From positions 2,790,001 to 2,854,000 of the forward strand of contig NZ_CP195793.1 of NCBI RefSeq assembly GCF_051466335.1: a stretch of 64,000 bases of DNA. Direction: 5' to 3'. Position 1 is the stretch's first letter; every line of letters starts with the position of its first letter. The position numbers and the translations under genes are program-made. Shown piece after piece: positions 56,101-63,707 of the stretch. The notes below the pieces were generated by a model. It was not told the DNA's origin. It worked only from the letters and a program-made list of their open reading frames with translations, and did not search any database. The DNA is from Planctomicrobium sp051466335 (GTDB lineage Bacteria > Planctomycetota > Planctomycetia > Planctomycetales > Planctomycetaceae).

Positions 56101-56405
56101 TCCTCGGGGTGTTGCCGCTCGCGAGGGCATCTGGTCCCGGCTTTGAGTTGCGTCAGATCCTCGGAACGGCAGTGTTCTCCGGAATGTTGGGGGTGACCCT
56201 GTTCGGGTTGATTCTCACACCAACCTTCTATGTCGCACTCAGGTATCTCTCGAACATGTTTTGGGGACGGTCTGTGCTTCATGTGCATCCGAAAACTGTT
56301 CACGGCGAACCGTCGTTGGACATCGCCAGCCACGGGCATCCCGTTCCGCACCGACAGGAAGATCTGTTGACTGTGAACCGGAATGGGGAGCGTGGAAATC
56401 ATTAA
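53130..56405 (+). CDS. RND multidrug efflux permease (HAE1 family, AcrB-like)
   Basis: A 1091-residue proton-driven inner-membrane pump with the duplicated six-helix plus large periplasmic loop layout. Signature segments are visible: FIDRPIFATVTSIVTVILGAIAY at the start, proton-relay Asp410-Asp411 in IGIVVDDAIVVVENVER, the second-half FVVLIGLAAKNAVLIVEFAK with the conserved Lys, and GIAWTDLAYQQQ. Periplasmic PN, PC and docking subdomains are complete. The C-terminal tail is unusually His-rich (VLHVHPKTVHGEP, ASHGHPVPHR). Together with the adaptor it exports amphiphilic compounds; the substrate is unknown. GGAAAGAG precedes the ATG. Confidence 0.96.
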   Translation: MKFAHFFIDRPIFATVTSIVTVILGAIAYISLPAAQYPDIVPPTIVVKASYPGASPEVIADTVATPIEQEVNGVEDMLYMSSQATVDGQMDLTITFKLGTDLNKAQVLVQNRVAVALARLPEDVRRLGVNTIKASPDLLMVIHLISPEQKFDQLYIGNYALIQVRDALARVEGVGSVNMLGLREYSMRIWLDPQKMAHLSLTPADVATALRTQNVQVASGVIGQPPIEQPGDFQLIVSTLGRLLNPEQFSNLVVRTGEDGRIVRVKDVARVELGGREFTINSYLDGQTSSVLAITQQPGSNALSTADGVQAEIKRLSADFPPGLEYRIVYNPTVFVRESIDSVIHTLFEAAILVVIVVLLFLQNWRASVIPLLAIPVSLIGTFAAMAAFGFSLNMLSLFGLVLAIGIVVDDAIVVVENVERHIAAGLSPRDATYKAMTEVTAAVIAIAVGLSAVFVPTAFISGISGQFYRQFALTIAVSTLLSAFNSLTLTPALCAMLLKPHDAPKDLFTKIWDALFGWFFKIFNATFEWVTGKYAKLVGWSVRVIALPLLMYVALVGVTGYGFSKVPTGFIPTQDKQYLITVVQLPDGASLARTDAVVKQATEIILKNPLAAHAVAFVGFSGATRSNNPSQAAIFIVPHIGDDQGHGHSAPILSQLPDLQKELATIPDANIFVIPPPPVQGLGTSGGYKFLVQDRGGYGSQELQKATDNLIAAAAKEPSLARVFTTFRASTPQLFADVDRVKANMLKVSMTDIFDALQTNLGSSYINDFNLYGRTFQVRMQSEQEFRDQPEDILQIKTRNATGQMVPLGSVLNVEWKSGPDRVVRYNMFPSAEVQGDTAAGFSSADSIAAIERLAKEHLPPGMGIAWTDLAYQQQLAGNTAIYIFPLCVLFVFLVHSAEYESWTLPLAIILIAPVCLPFALFGVWFRGMDNNLITQISFVVLIGLAAKNAVLIVEFAKQLEEEGRSTVEAAIEASRLRLRPIIMTSFAFILGVLPLARASGPGFELRQILGTAVFSGMLGVTLFGLILTPTFYVALRYLSNMFWGRSVLHVHPKTVHGEPSLDIASHGHPVPHRQEDLLTVNRNGERGNH

Positions 56406-56440
56406 GTTCGAGTGGGAATGACGCTTGACCTAAGCTGAAT

Positions 56441-56482
56441 AAAAAAAGGTCGCCCGAATGTTGAGTTCGGGCGACCTTTTTT
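56441..56482. terminator. Bidirectional intrinsic terminator between the RND permease and phospholipase C genes
   Basis: Stem GGTCGCCCGAA (56448-56458) with TTCGGGCGACC (56466-56476), 7-nt loop, preceded by seven A and followed by six T. It serves both convergent genes. Confidence 0.93.
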
Positions 56483-56502
56483 GTTTGTCGCGTGAATCCG
56501 GC

Positions 56503-59028
56503 TCACGCTTTCTTTTGGACGGCTAAAAGCGGGTCCGTCAGGCCCCAGGCTCCCGATTCAGCGCGACCAGCATATCGGCGATAGAATGACGGGACGTCTT
56601 TTGATGTTACGATCAGATCGTACCAATCGTTGCTGCTATCAATGGCGATAGCTGTGTTCACTGGTAACCCGCGATTTGCAACAACGTCCATAGTGGTCTC
56701 CGAATACGAGCCATCTTTCACGGTAAATCGTAACGGCGCCGCTTGTGCGTTGGTGATCGCGATGGAAGTCAGGCGAGGCTTATTGTCCTGGCGCTCGCCT
56801 GTCCCGTTTAGGTCATAAAAGGTGAGTTCAACTTTCGGGTCAGCCTGGGTGCCGCGGAATTCGCGATAAAACCCATTTGGTCCGTGAACACGGAGTACGT
56901 AACCTTGTTCACCGAAGAGATCCGAACGCCACTCCGCGGTAACGGAGGAGCCCGGCGCGACGGCGTAATGACGGACTTGAATTCCTTCGGTGGTCTCGGC
57001 ATAGGCGATGAACGGCGCTCCCAGTGACCGGTCTCCGAATCGCTTGTTTCGAGCAGAAAACGTCAACACAAAGTGCTGACGATTTTCATCCCAATCGCCG
57101 GTGACCTCCAACTCATAATTTAGCGGGGCATGCGGGCGCTGACCCGGTTCCTGCACTGGCAATGGAGAATTCTTGCGATCCCCTTGTTGAATCGCAGTGA
57201 TCTCTTCGTCCGTGAGTTCATGAAAGCCCTTCGGAACGGGTTTGTATTTCATTCGGTCGATCTGTTCGATGAAGCCACTCATCGAAGGATGACCAACCCA
57301 ATCCGACTTCGTACTCGATGCTGAGCGGAATGCAGAAGTGAGGTCGCCACAGATCGTTCTTCTCCACGGGGAAATGTTCGTCTCGGTGATCGTCTTTCCT
57401 GTTTTTCGTTGGAGATACGATTCCAGAAAGCGGATGACAGAAGTGTGGTCAAACACTTCCGAACAGATATTTCCGCCAGTCGTCCATGGCGAAGCAATGA
57501 CCATCGGAACGCGATATCCCAGTCCGATCGGATTCCCGTTGGCGTCCTTGCCTCGATATCGCTTGTCGATCTCTGGGCTCACGTGGTCGAGTGCGGTTTC
57601 GAGTCCCGGAGAGCTTCCGCCGCTATTGGGATCATTCGGGCGCGGAGGCATAAATGGCGGAATGTGGTCGAAGAATCCATCGTTTTCATCGTATGTCAAA
57701 ATGAAAACGGTCTTCTTCCAGACTTCGGGATTCTGCGTGAGGATGCTGACCACTTCGGAGAGATACCATTGTCCGAACCACGCATAGTCGGGATGGTCCG
57801 AAAATCGTCCCGGTGGAACGATCCATGAGACTTGAGGGAGATTCCCGGACTCGACGTCTTTCCGGAATTGGTAGAGAACGTCTCCTTTCGGAATGTTAAT
57901 GGTTCGCTTCTTGCCTTCATCGTTGTATTCGACTGTTTCCAGTTCCCGATAATGCGGATCGCTGACGTTTGTCGTGAAGGCCCGCTGGTGCAGACTCTTG
58001 GCGCGTTCGGAGAGTCGATTGAAATTCTCTTCGGTGAATTCCGCAACATCTTTTTGAAGACTGTCGAGTGATTTCGTCAGTTTCTGAATTAGATCATTGA
58101 GCTTCTGAAGTTCCTCTCCGCTGGCATTGGAGACCTTTTCCTTTGCTTCCTCCAATTGCTGTTGCGTGGATTCCAGTTGCCTGTGGAGATACGCCCGGTG
58201 CGTCGGATGAAATCGGACGTTGAACTGTGAGAACCACTCGATGGGACTATCACCGAAGTTGGAAAGCCAACCGTGTTCCTCACCTGTCATTCCCGTCGGG
58301 ACATCGAGTTCGTTCTGGTAAATCTTCCAGCTGATGCCGTTGTCTTCCAGTCGTTCAGGGTACGTCGTCCAGTTGCACCAGTTCCCATAAGAACACTGCC
58401 CATTCGTAATCGCTGCTGGTGAATTGACCTTTTGTTCCGGAAGAATCGTCCCTGTCCAGAGATGGAGGCGATTCGGTGTCGTCGACGAAATCACCGAGCA
58501 GAAGTTGTGATCGCAGACGGTAAAGAGGTCTGCGAGTGCGTAGTAATAAGGAAGGTCTCCCCGCGAGTAATACCCCATCGTCATCGGAAGTGTCTGATAG
58601 TCTTTGTGCCCCGGTCGCTTGTACTGTAGCCATTTGTCGTGCAGTCCAAAATTATTGGCTGCAACTTGGTCCCAGTAGCCGTGCGGCAGGCACCCCATCC
58701 ATGTCGCCTTTGATTCCTGCATGTCGACGCGGAATGGTGCGTAACGGCGTCCATCTTCTTCTGTCTGGACGAACGAGGGATTTCCATCTGGAAGCTTGAC
58801 CGCACGAGGATCACTGAATCCACGCACTCCGCTGAGTGAGCCGTAGACATGGTCGAGTGACCGGTTCTCCTGCATCAGAATGACAATGTGATCAGCATCG
58901 GAGAAGTCGCTGCCTGGAGTGGGCTCAATGGCTGCAGCTTTCTGAAGAGTCTCAATAAAGCTGAGCTGGACGCCTGTTGCTCCGGCCATCAGGAGGATGT
59001 CCTTCAGGAAGTCTCGTCGATTGTGCAT
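56503..59028 (-). CDS. Phospholipase C / AcpA-like phosphoesterase, Tat-exported
   Basis: An 841-residue enzyme of the non-haemolytic phospholipase C and acid phosphatase AcpA superfamily. A Tat-like leader (HNRRDFLKDILLMAGATGV) precedes the catalytic core. The nucleophile-region motif QENRSLDHVYG (Glu54-Asn55 to His60) is present, and later YDENDGFFDHIPPF and DHTSVIRFLE carry further metal-site residues. Residues about 283-348 form a highly charged coiled coil absent from ordinary PLCs. Two C-terminal beta domains of DUF756 type (about 650-830) follow. By family it hydrolyses phosphodiesters or phosphomonoesters outside the cytoplasm. AGGGAA sits just before the ATG at 59028; the frame extends to 59097. 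Confidence 0.9.
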   Translation of the reverse strand: MHNRRDFLKDILLMAGATGVQLSFIETLQKAAAIEPTPGSDFSDADHIVILMQENRSLDHVYGSLSGVRGFSDPRAVKLPDGNPSFVQTEEDGRRYAPFRVDMQESKATWMGCLPHGYWDQVAANNFGLHDKWLQYKRPGHKDYQTLPMTMGYYSRGDLPYYYALADLFTVCDHNFCSVISSTTPNRLHLWTGTILPEQKVNSPAAITNGQCSYGNWCNWTTYPERLEDNGISWKIYQNELDVPTGMTGEEHGWLSNFGDSPIEWFSQFNVRFHPTHRAYLHRQLESTQQQLEEAKEKVSNASGEELQKLNDLIQKLTKSLDSLQKDVAEFTEENFNRLSERAKSLHQRAFTTNVSDPHYRELETVEYNDEGKKRTINIPKGDVLYQFRKDVESGNLPQVSWIVPPGRFSDHPDYAWFGQWYLSEVVSILTQNPEVWKKTVFILTYDENDGFFDHIPPFMPPRPNDPNSGGSSPGLETALDHVSPEIDKRYRGKDANGNPIGLGYRVPMVIASPWTTGGNICSEVFDHTSVIRFLESYLQRKTGKTITETNISPWRRTICGDLTSAFRSASSTKSDWVGHPSMSGFIEQIDRMKYKPVPKGFHELTDEEITAIQQGDRKNSPLPVQEPGQRPHAPLNYELEVTGDWDENRQHFVLTFSARNKRFGDRSLGAPFIAYAETTEGIQVRHYAVAPGSSVTAEWRSDLFGEQGYVLRVHGPNGFYREFRGTQADPKVELTFYDLNGTGERQDNKPRLTSIAITNAQAAPLRFTVKDGSYSETTMDVVANRGLPVNTAIAIDSSNDWYDLIVTSKDVPSFYRRYAGRAESGAWGLTDPLLAVQKKA

Positions 59029-59606
59029 CGGTTCCCTTTCTCTCAGGAATGCGAAGAATCTGCATGAGTTGATGAGATGTCGCGTGTGCCAGTTCAAATG
59101 GAAGCAAGCTGGCGACAGGATCGCAACGGTAACGGAGGGAGTAGCTACCTATCGTGTAGGGAGCTGGCAGTTTCATGGTGGACGAATTCGGTGAAATTCT
59201 GGGTGGTGTAAGAGTGTATTTTCGATGAATGCCTGACTCATTCAATCGGATTGATGCACAGAATCGTTCGGAGCATTTTAATTGTTCAAACCAGTGAAGA
59301 TTGAATGGAGTTGGCAAACTCTCCGGCCTATATGGTGTAATCGGAACCACTTCGGGGGGCGGATCGTCAATGTCACAATTTTGACTCAAGTTTTGCGAAA
59401 GGAGGTCGTATGATCGATTGCGGAATTTGTATCAAGGGTACCGTTTAGCAGAACGAAAATTCCGCTTGGGGAATCGAATATTTTGTTTGATCCCCCTATA
59501 GGCGTGTGGGAGCATGGATGCGGATGTTCGGATCAGGAGGGTTCGAAGAGATCAGCAATGACGACTGATGAAATCACCTGTGAGGAATGTTCCAAGGAAA
59601 GTTGCA
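59029..59606. other. Divergent intergenic region upstream of the repeat-rich wall-like protein
   Basis: About 580 nt between divergent starts. It holds a 9-bp perfect inverted repeat GCGGAATTT (59420-59428) / AAATTCCGC (59457-59465) with a 28-nt loop, and just after it a GGGG..ATC / GAT..CCCC stem. They may form a 5' leader for the gene at 59607. No reading frame here looks real. Confidence 0.4.
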
Positions 59607-60983
59607 ATGCGAAAATTGCTCAGGGTGGCAGCAGCCTTATCTGTTGCCATGTGGGGCGGCGCGACCCTGCAAGCCGGTCTGTTTCATGGCCCGAAATACA
59701 ATCGAATGCCCGTTTCAGCGTGTGCCCCAACTTCATGCTACACAGCGTGCAAAGTAGAGCGCGAAACGTGTTACCGAACCGTGATGGAAACCGTTTGCGA
59801 ACCGGTTCAGGAAACTTGCTACCGAACCGTCATGGACACCACTTACGAGGATGTCCAGACGACGCACTATCGCAACGTCGTCGAGCAGGCGTTTCGTGAA
59901 GAGCAGTATCAGGTACAGCGTCCGATCTACGAAACTTCGTATCAAGAGCAGCAGTATCAGGTGCAGCGACCGGTTTACGAAACACAGTACCGACAGGAAA
60001 GCTATCAGGTATCCCGCCCTGTCTACGAAACCGTCAATCAGCAAGTTACACGAACTGTTCAGCGTCCACAGATGACCACTGTGAACCGCCAGGTTCAGCG
60101 CACCGTTCTGCGTCCAGTTGTTGAAACATATAATCAGGAACGCTGCTTCACAGTCATGCGTCCTGTGACAACAACACGGACCGTTCAACGAGTGGTGGGA
60201 CAATGGGTGGATCAGCCGTTTACCATTCCTGGTCGAACAATTCCTCAAGTCACTCGTGACTGCAATGGTTGCCCACGGATTTGTTACACACAGTGCCCAC
60301 CGACACAGTTGACACGCAAAGTCTGGTGTCCACAAGTCGTTCAGTGCCAGGTTCCTCACACTGAAATGGTTCGGGAAGTCGTACGACAGAACGTTCCGGT
60401 TCAGGTGACTCGGATGGTTCCTGAATGCGTGACTGAGAACATTCCGGTTCAGGTCTGCCAGATGGTCTGCGAGCAAGTCACCGAGACGATCCCTGTTCGC
60501 ACATGTCGCTGGGTGAGCGAAACCAAGACCTGCCAGATTCCAATGCGCGTCTGCAAAATGGTTACTGAGACACGTACCTGCAAGATTCCAACTCAGACTT
60601 GCCGCATGGTCACAGAGAATCTGGTTCGCCGGGTCCCTTACTGTGTCACACGTCAAGAGCCTGTGACTGTGACTCAGCGCGTTGCCAAGTGCGTTCCTCG
60701 ACAGGAAGCGTTCACTGTGACCCGCATGGTTCAGAAATCGGTTCCTCGACAGATTGCATACGAAGTTTGCCGCGTTGTTCCAGTAGAAGCTTGCGGTCCT
60801 GAGATGGCTTGCGGAAGCTGCGGACCAACAGGTCTGGGTGGATGTGCTTCGGGTAACTGTGCCGGGAATGTTTCTCCATATGAAGCGACCAAGCCCGTTC
60901 CAGAGCCTGCACTCAATAACGGACGTCCTGCAGAACAGAATGGCCCTGCTGTCAATCCAATGCCTCAGGGACCAACGACATAG
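59607..60983 (+). CDS. Exported Cys/Tyr/Val-rich repeat protein (YTV-like planctomycete wall protein)
   Basis: A 458-residue protein with a signal peptide (LLRVAAALSVAMWGGATLQA). The mature protein consists of short imperfect repeats. An N-terminal block has CYRTVMET-type units, a second block (about 95-150) repeats YQVQRPVYET about every 20 residues, a third is VTRTVQRP-like, and a C-terminal block repeats CRMVTE/VPVQVC units rich in Cys pairs. This style matches the planctomycete YTV family linked to disulfide-rich cell-surface layers; the exact family is my inference. AAGGAAA with 7-nt spacing supports the ATG at 59607. Tail is Pro/Asn/Gly-rich. A strong terminator follows. Confidence 0.85.
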   Translation: MRKLLRVAAALSVAMWGGATLQAGLFHGPKYNRMPVSACAPTSCYTACKVERETCYRTVMETVCEPVQETCYRTVMDTTYEDVQTTHYRNVVEQAFREEQYQVQRPIYETSYQEQQYQVQRPVYETQYRQESYQVSRPVYETVNQQVTRTVQRPQMTTVNRQVQRTVLRPVVETYNQERCFTVMRPVTTTRTVQRVVGQWVDQPFTIPGRTIPQVTRDCNGCPRICYTQCPPTQLTRKVWCPQVVQCQVPHTEMVREVVRQNVPVQVTRMVPECVTENIPVQVCQMVCEQVTETIPVRTCRWVSETKTCQIPMRVCKMVTETRTCKIPTQTCRMVTENLVRRVPYCVTRQEPVTVTQRVAKCVPRQEAFTVTRMVQKSVPRQIAYEVCRVVPVEACGPEMACGSCGPTGLGGCASGNCAGNVSPYEATKPVPEPALNNGRPAEQNGPAVNPMPQGPTT

Positions 60984-61029
60984 TTTCGCTTGCATCGGTG
61001 CGAAGCTGAGTCAATCAGCAAATTGATGT

Positions 61030-61062
61030 GGAGCCCGCTCTCAGAGCGGGCTCCATTTTTTA
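61030..61062 (+). terminator. Intrinsic terminator after the repeat-rich protein
   Basis: Perfect 11-bp stem GGAGCCCGCTC (61030-61040) / GAGCGGGCTCC (61044-61054), 3-nt loop, followed by A and six T. Confidence 0.95.
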
Positions 61063-61128
61063 TTGCTATCGCCCAAGATTGTCCTGAGAACGTCGAAGCT
61101 GCTATTCTTCACGAATCATTCGAATTTG

Positions 61129-63639
61129 ATGGAACGCGAGCGAATCGCACTTGAGCATTGGGCACGCTCGATGAAATTCCGTTCTCAGTCTGTTCATCGA
61201 CCTGCGCTTACCGCTGCGCTCGCATTCGGATTGGGCATCCTGGCTGACCGGTTGCTCGACATTCCTCATGTCGCTTGGGGAACACTGACGCTGATCTCAC
61301 TTTTGAGCTCGGCGTTGTTGCTCAAAAAAGCGAAGTCTGCCGCCCCAGCAAGTCTGCTGCTGATACTGACTTTGTTCTCTCTGGGCGGGTGGCGTCATCA
61401 CCTTCCTTTCAACACTCGCCAGTCGAACGACATTCTGACGTTCTGCAAAGAGGAGTCTCAGCCTGCGAGGCTCGTGGGAGTGATTGCCTCCCCGATCGAA
61501 ATTCATGAAGCGAAGTTCGGTCCGCGGATCCCTCCCTGGATGGAAGTGGATCGTTCGAAGTCTGTCTTGCAATGCGAACGGGTTGAGGTGAATGGGGAAT
61601 GGGCGGAGACTGGTGGACTGCTTCAACTGAATGTCAGCGGTCATGTTGTCCATGTACGAGTGGGCGATCAGGTGGAGTTGATTGGCCATGTCGCACTTCC
61701 CCGCCGGACTGCGAATCCGGGTGCGGTCGATTTTGGAGCGATCCTCAAGCAGATCGGGATCAGCGGAACGATCAATGTTGAACATCCCGCAGCGATTCTG
61801 AAATTGGAAACACTTCGCTCGCCTCGATGGTCACTTGCTCGATTGAGGGAAACGCTTCGAACGGAATGCGTACAACTGATTTTCACTCACCTTCCCGAAA
61901 ACCAGCGAGGTTTGGCAGCATCACTATTAATTGGTGATCGCACTTCGCTGAGCGATGACATGCGGGATCAGTTTGCAGAAACCGGAACGATGCATTTGCT
62001 CGCAATTTCCGGTCTTCACGTGGGGATCTTTCTGGGGATAGTGCTGGCGCTGTGTCGGCTGGCGAATTTGTCCACGAGCATGACTTCAGTCTGCCTGATT
62101 GCAACGGTGGCAGCCTACGCATTTATCACGGATCAGAATCCTCCGGTACTCCGCGCCGGCCTCTTGGCGGCCATTGCGGTTCTAGCAGCCTCTTCAGGGA
62201 GACGAGTCGATGGAATGAACGCACTTGGTGTGAGCGCGCTCATTCTCCTCCTATGGAAACCGAGTGATCTATTCAATGTCGGCGCGCAGCTCTCGTTTCT
62301 CGCAGTCGGCGCCATTTTATGGTCGATGAGTTGGTTGAAACGTGATGAGAACGATGAGTCCGCAACTCTGAGCCAGCTGATCGAGGAGGATCATTGGAAG
62401 AAGCGATTCCAGCCTGCGATGCACTATCTCAGAAGCGTTTACGTCATGAGTGTCGCTGTGAATCTGGTGACAATTCCGATCACGATGGCCACCTTTCATC
62501 TCTTCAGTCCTGTCGGGCTGTTGTTGAACGTTGTTCTGATTCCCTATTTCGCGATTGTCCTGGCAACCGGGTACCTGATGCTCGTGGGAGGACTGCTTCT
62601 CCCCTTCTCTGCTGCAATTCTCGCTGCGCCGTTTCAAGGAAGCCTCGGTTTATTCCTTTTCGCAGTTCAATGGGGCCAAAGTATTCCGTGGGGGCATTTT
62701 TATGTTCCTGCAATGGCGGCCTGGTGGCTGATTGGCTTCTATGTGCTTGCGGGATTTTCCTGGAGAATGATCGGAACGTATCGAACGTCTTGGTGGGCGT
62801 TCCGCGCCCTCCTCGTCTGGATCATCGTCGGTTTAGGAATCGCGTTGATTCCTTCTCGTCGTGACGGTCTTCGCATGACGGTGCTCTCCGTGGGGCACGG
62901 GCTGGCCTGTGTGATTGAACTGCCGAGCGGCGAGACAATCGCCTATGACATCGGGTGCATGGGCGATGGAAGTCGGGCTGCTAACGCGGTTGCTGGATTG
63001 TTGTGGTCGCGCGGAGTCACTGAGCTTGACGCGGTGCTGGTTTCTCACGCTGATCACGATCATTTCAGCGGTCTGTTCACACTTCTTGACCGAATCCAAG
63101 TTCGCAGAATGTTTGTGACTCAGGACTTTCTTGATTTCAATCAGAAGAGCGTTTCGGAACTGTGCGACCATGTCGTCACAAAGAACGTGGACCTCAAACT
63201 GATCCAAGCGGGAGATCAACTGGCGCTGCGTGGTGATCAGGCTGGGGCTGTGTTAATCGAAGTGATCGCCGCTCAGAATACGAGTGGTCCGCATTCGGAT
63301 AACAGTCGCAGCGTGGTCCTGCAGGTGGACTATGCGGGGCGCCGTATTCTGCTTCCTGGTGATCTTGAGAAATCGGGATTGGCTGAACTGCTTACATTGC
63401 CGCCGCGGAAAATTGATGTGTTGTTGTCACCGCATCACGGGGGAAAAGTCGCCAATGTTCTGGATCTTTATCGCTGGGGAGATCCGATCTATGCGGTCGT
63501 CAGCAGCAAAGAGACCGCACTTCCGGGATTGAGTGGAGTCCCGGAGGGTTGTCATGTGTTGAATACTGCACTCTCTGGAGCCGTCACTGTTGAAATTCAA
63601 TCTGATGGAACGATGAGAGTCTCGGAATTTCTCAAATGA
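61129..63639 (+). CDS. ComEC/Rec2 family DNA-uptake channel protein
   Basis: An 836-residue polytopic membrane protein. An N-terminal pair of helices and an OB-like soluble region (DUF4131, about 85-240) are followed by the competence domain with many helices (FAETGTMHLLAISGLHVGIFLG; GAQLSFLAVGAILW) and a C-terminal metallo-beta-lactamase domain with LVSHADHDHFSG, LLPGDLEKSG and SPHHGG. In competent bacteria ComEC carries single-stranded DNA across the inner membrane and its MBL domain is a candidate nuclease. No other com gene is nearby. The frame opens at a TTG at 61063; I chose the ATG at 61129, while 61171 is a second candidate because neither has a good ribosome binding site. Confidence 0.92.
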   Translation: MERERIALEHWARSMKFRSQSVHRPALTAALAFGLGILADRLLDIPHVAWGTLTLISLLSSALLLKKAKSAAPASLLLILTLFSLGGWRHHLPFNTRQSNDILTFCKEESQPARLVGVIASPIEIHEAKFGPRIPPWMEVDRSKSVLQCERVEVNGEWAETGGLLQLNVSGHVVHVRVGDQVELIGHVALPRRTANPGAVDFGAILKQIGISGTINVEHPAAILKLETLRSPRWSLARLRETLRTECVQLIFTHLPENQRGLAASLLIGDRTSLSDDMRDQFAETGTMHLLAISGLHVGIFLGIVLALCRLANLSTSMTSVCLIATVAAYAFITDQNPPVLRAGLLAAIAVLAASSGRRVDGMNALGVSALILLLWKPSDLFNVGAQLSFLAVGAILWSMSWLKRDENDESATLSQLIEEDHWKKRFQPAMHYLRSVYVMSVAVNLVTIPITMATFHLFSPVGLLLNVVLIPYFAIVLATGYLMLVGGLLLPFSAAILAAPFQGSLGLFLFAVQWGQSIPWGHFYVPAMAAWWLIGFYVLAGFSWRMIGTYRTSWWAFRALLVWIIVGLGIALIPSRRDGLRMTVLSVGHGLACVIELPSGETIAYDIGCMGDGSRAANAVAGLLWSRGVTELDAVLVSHADHDHFSGLFTLLDRIQVRRMFVTQDFLDFNQKSVSELCDHVVTKNVDLKLIQAGDQLALRGDQAGAVLIEVIAAQNTSGPHSDNSRSVVLQVDYAGRRILLPGDLEKSGLAELLTLPPRKIDVLLSPHHGGKVANVLDLYRWGDPIYAVVSSKETALPGLSGVPEGCHVLNTALSGAVTVEIQSDGTMRVSEFLK

Positions 63640-63654
63640 AACTCCGAGACTCTC
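63615..63654 (+). terminator. Stem-loop spanning the comEC-like stop codon
   Basis: Perfect 12-bp inverted repeat GAGAGTCTCGGA (63615-63626) / TCCGAGACTCTC (63643-63654), 16-nt loop that contains the TGA stop at 63637-63639. There is no T-tract, so it may stabilise or block the 3' end between two convergent genes. Confidence 0.45.
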
Positions 63655-63707
63655 TAAATCAAGGCCACGAGCAGGTTGCTGTGGAGCCGACTTGGGACCC
63701 ACGGCCA

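Noticed and set aside
59733..60995. 420-codon minus-strand open frame opposite the repeat-rich protein
   Set aside because: It is the exact antisense of a repeat protein with a signal peptide, ribosome binding site and terminator on the plus strand. The antisense translation is low-complexity Asn/Leu/His-rich and has no domain; the open frame follows from biased codon repeats.
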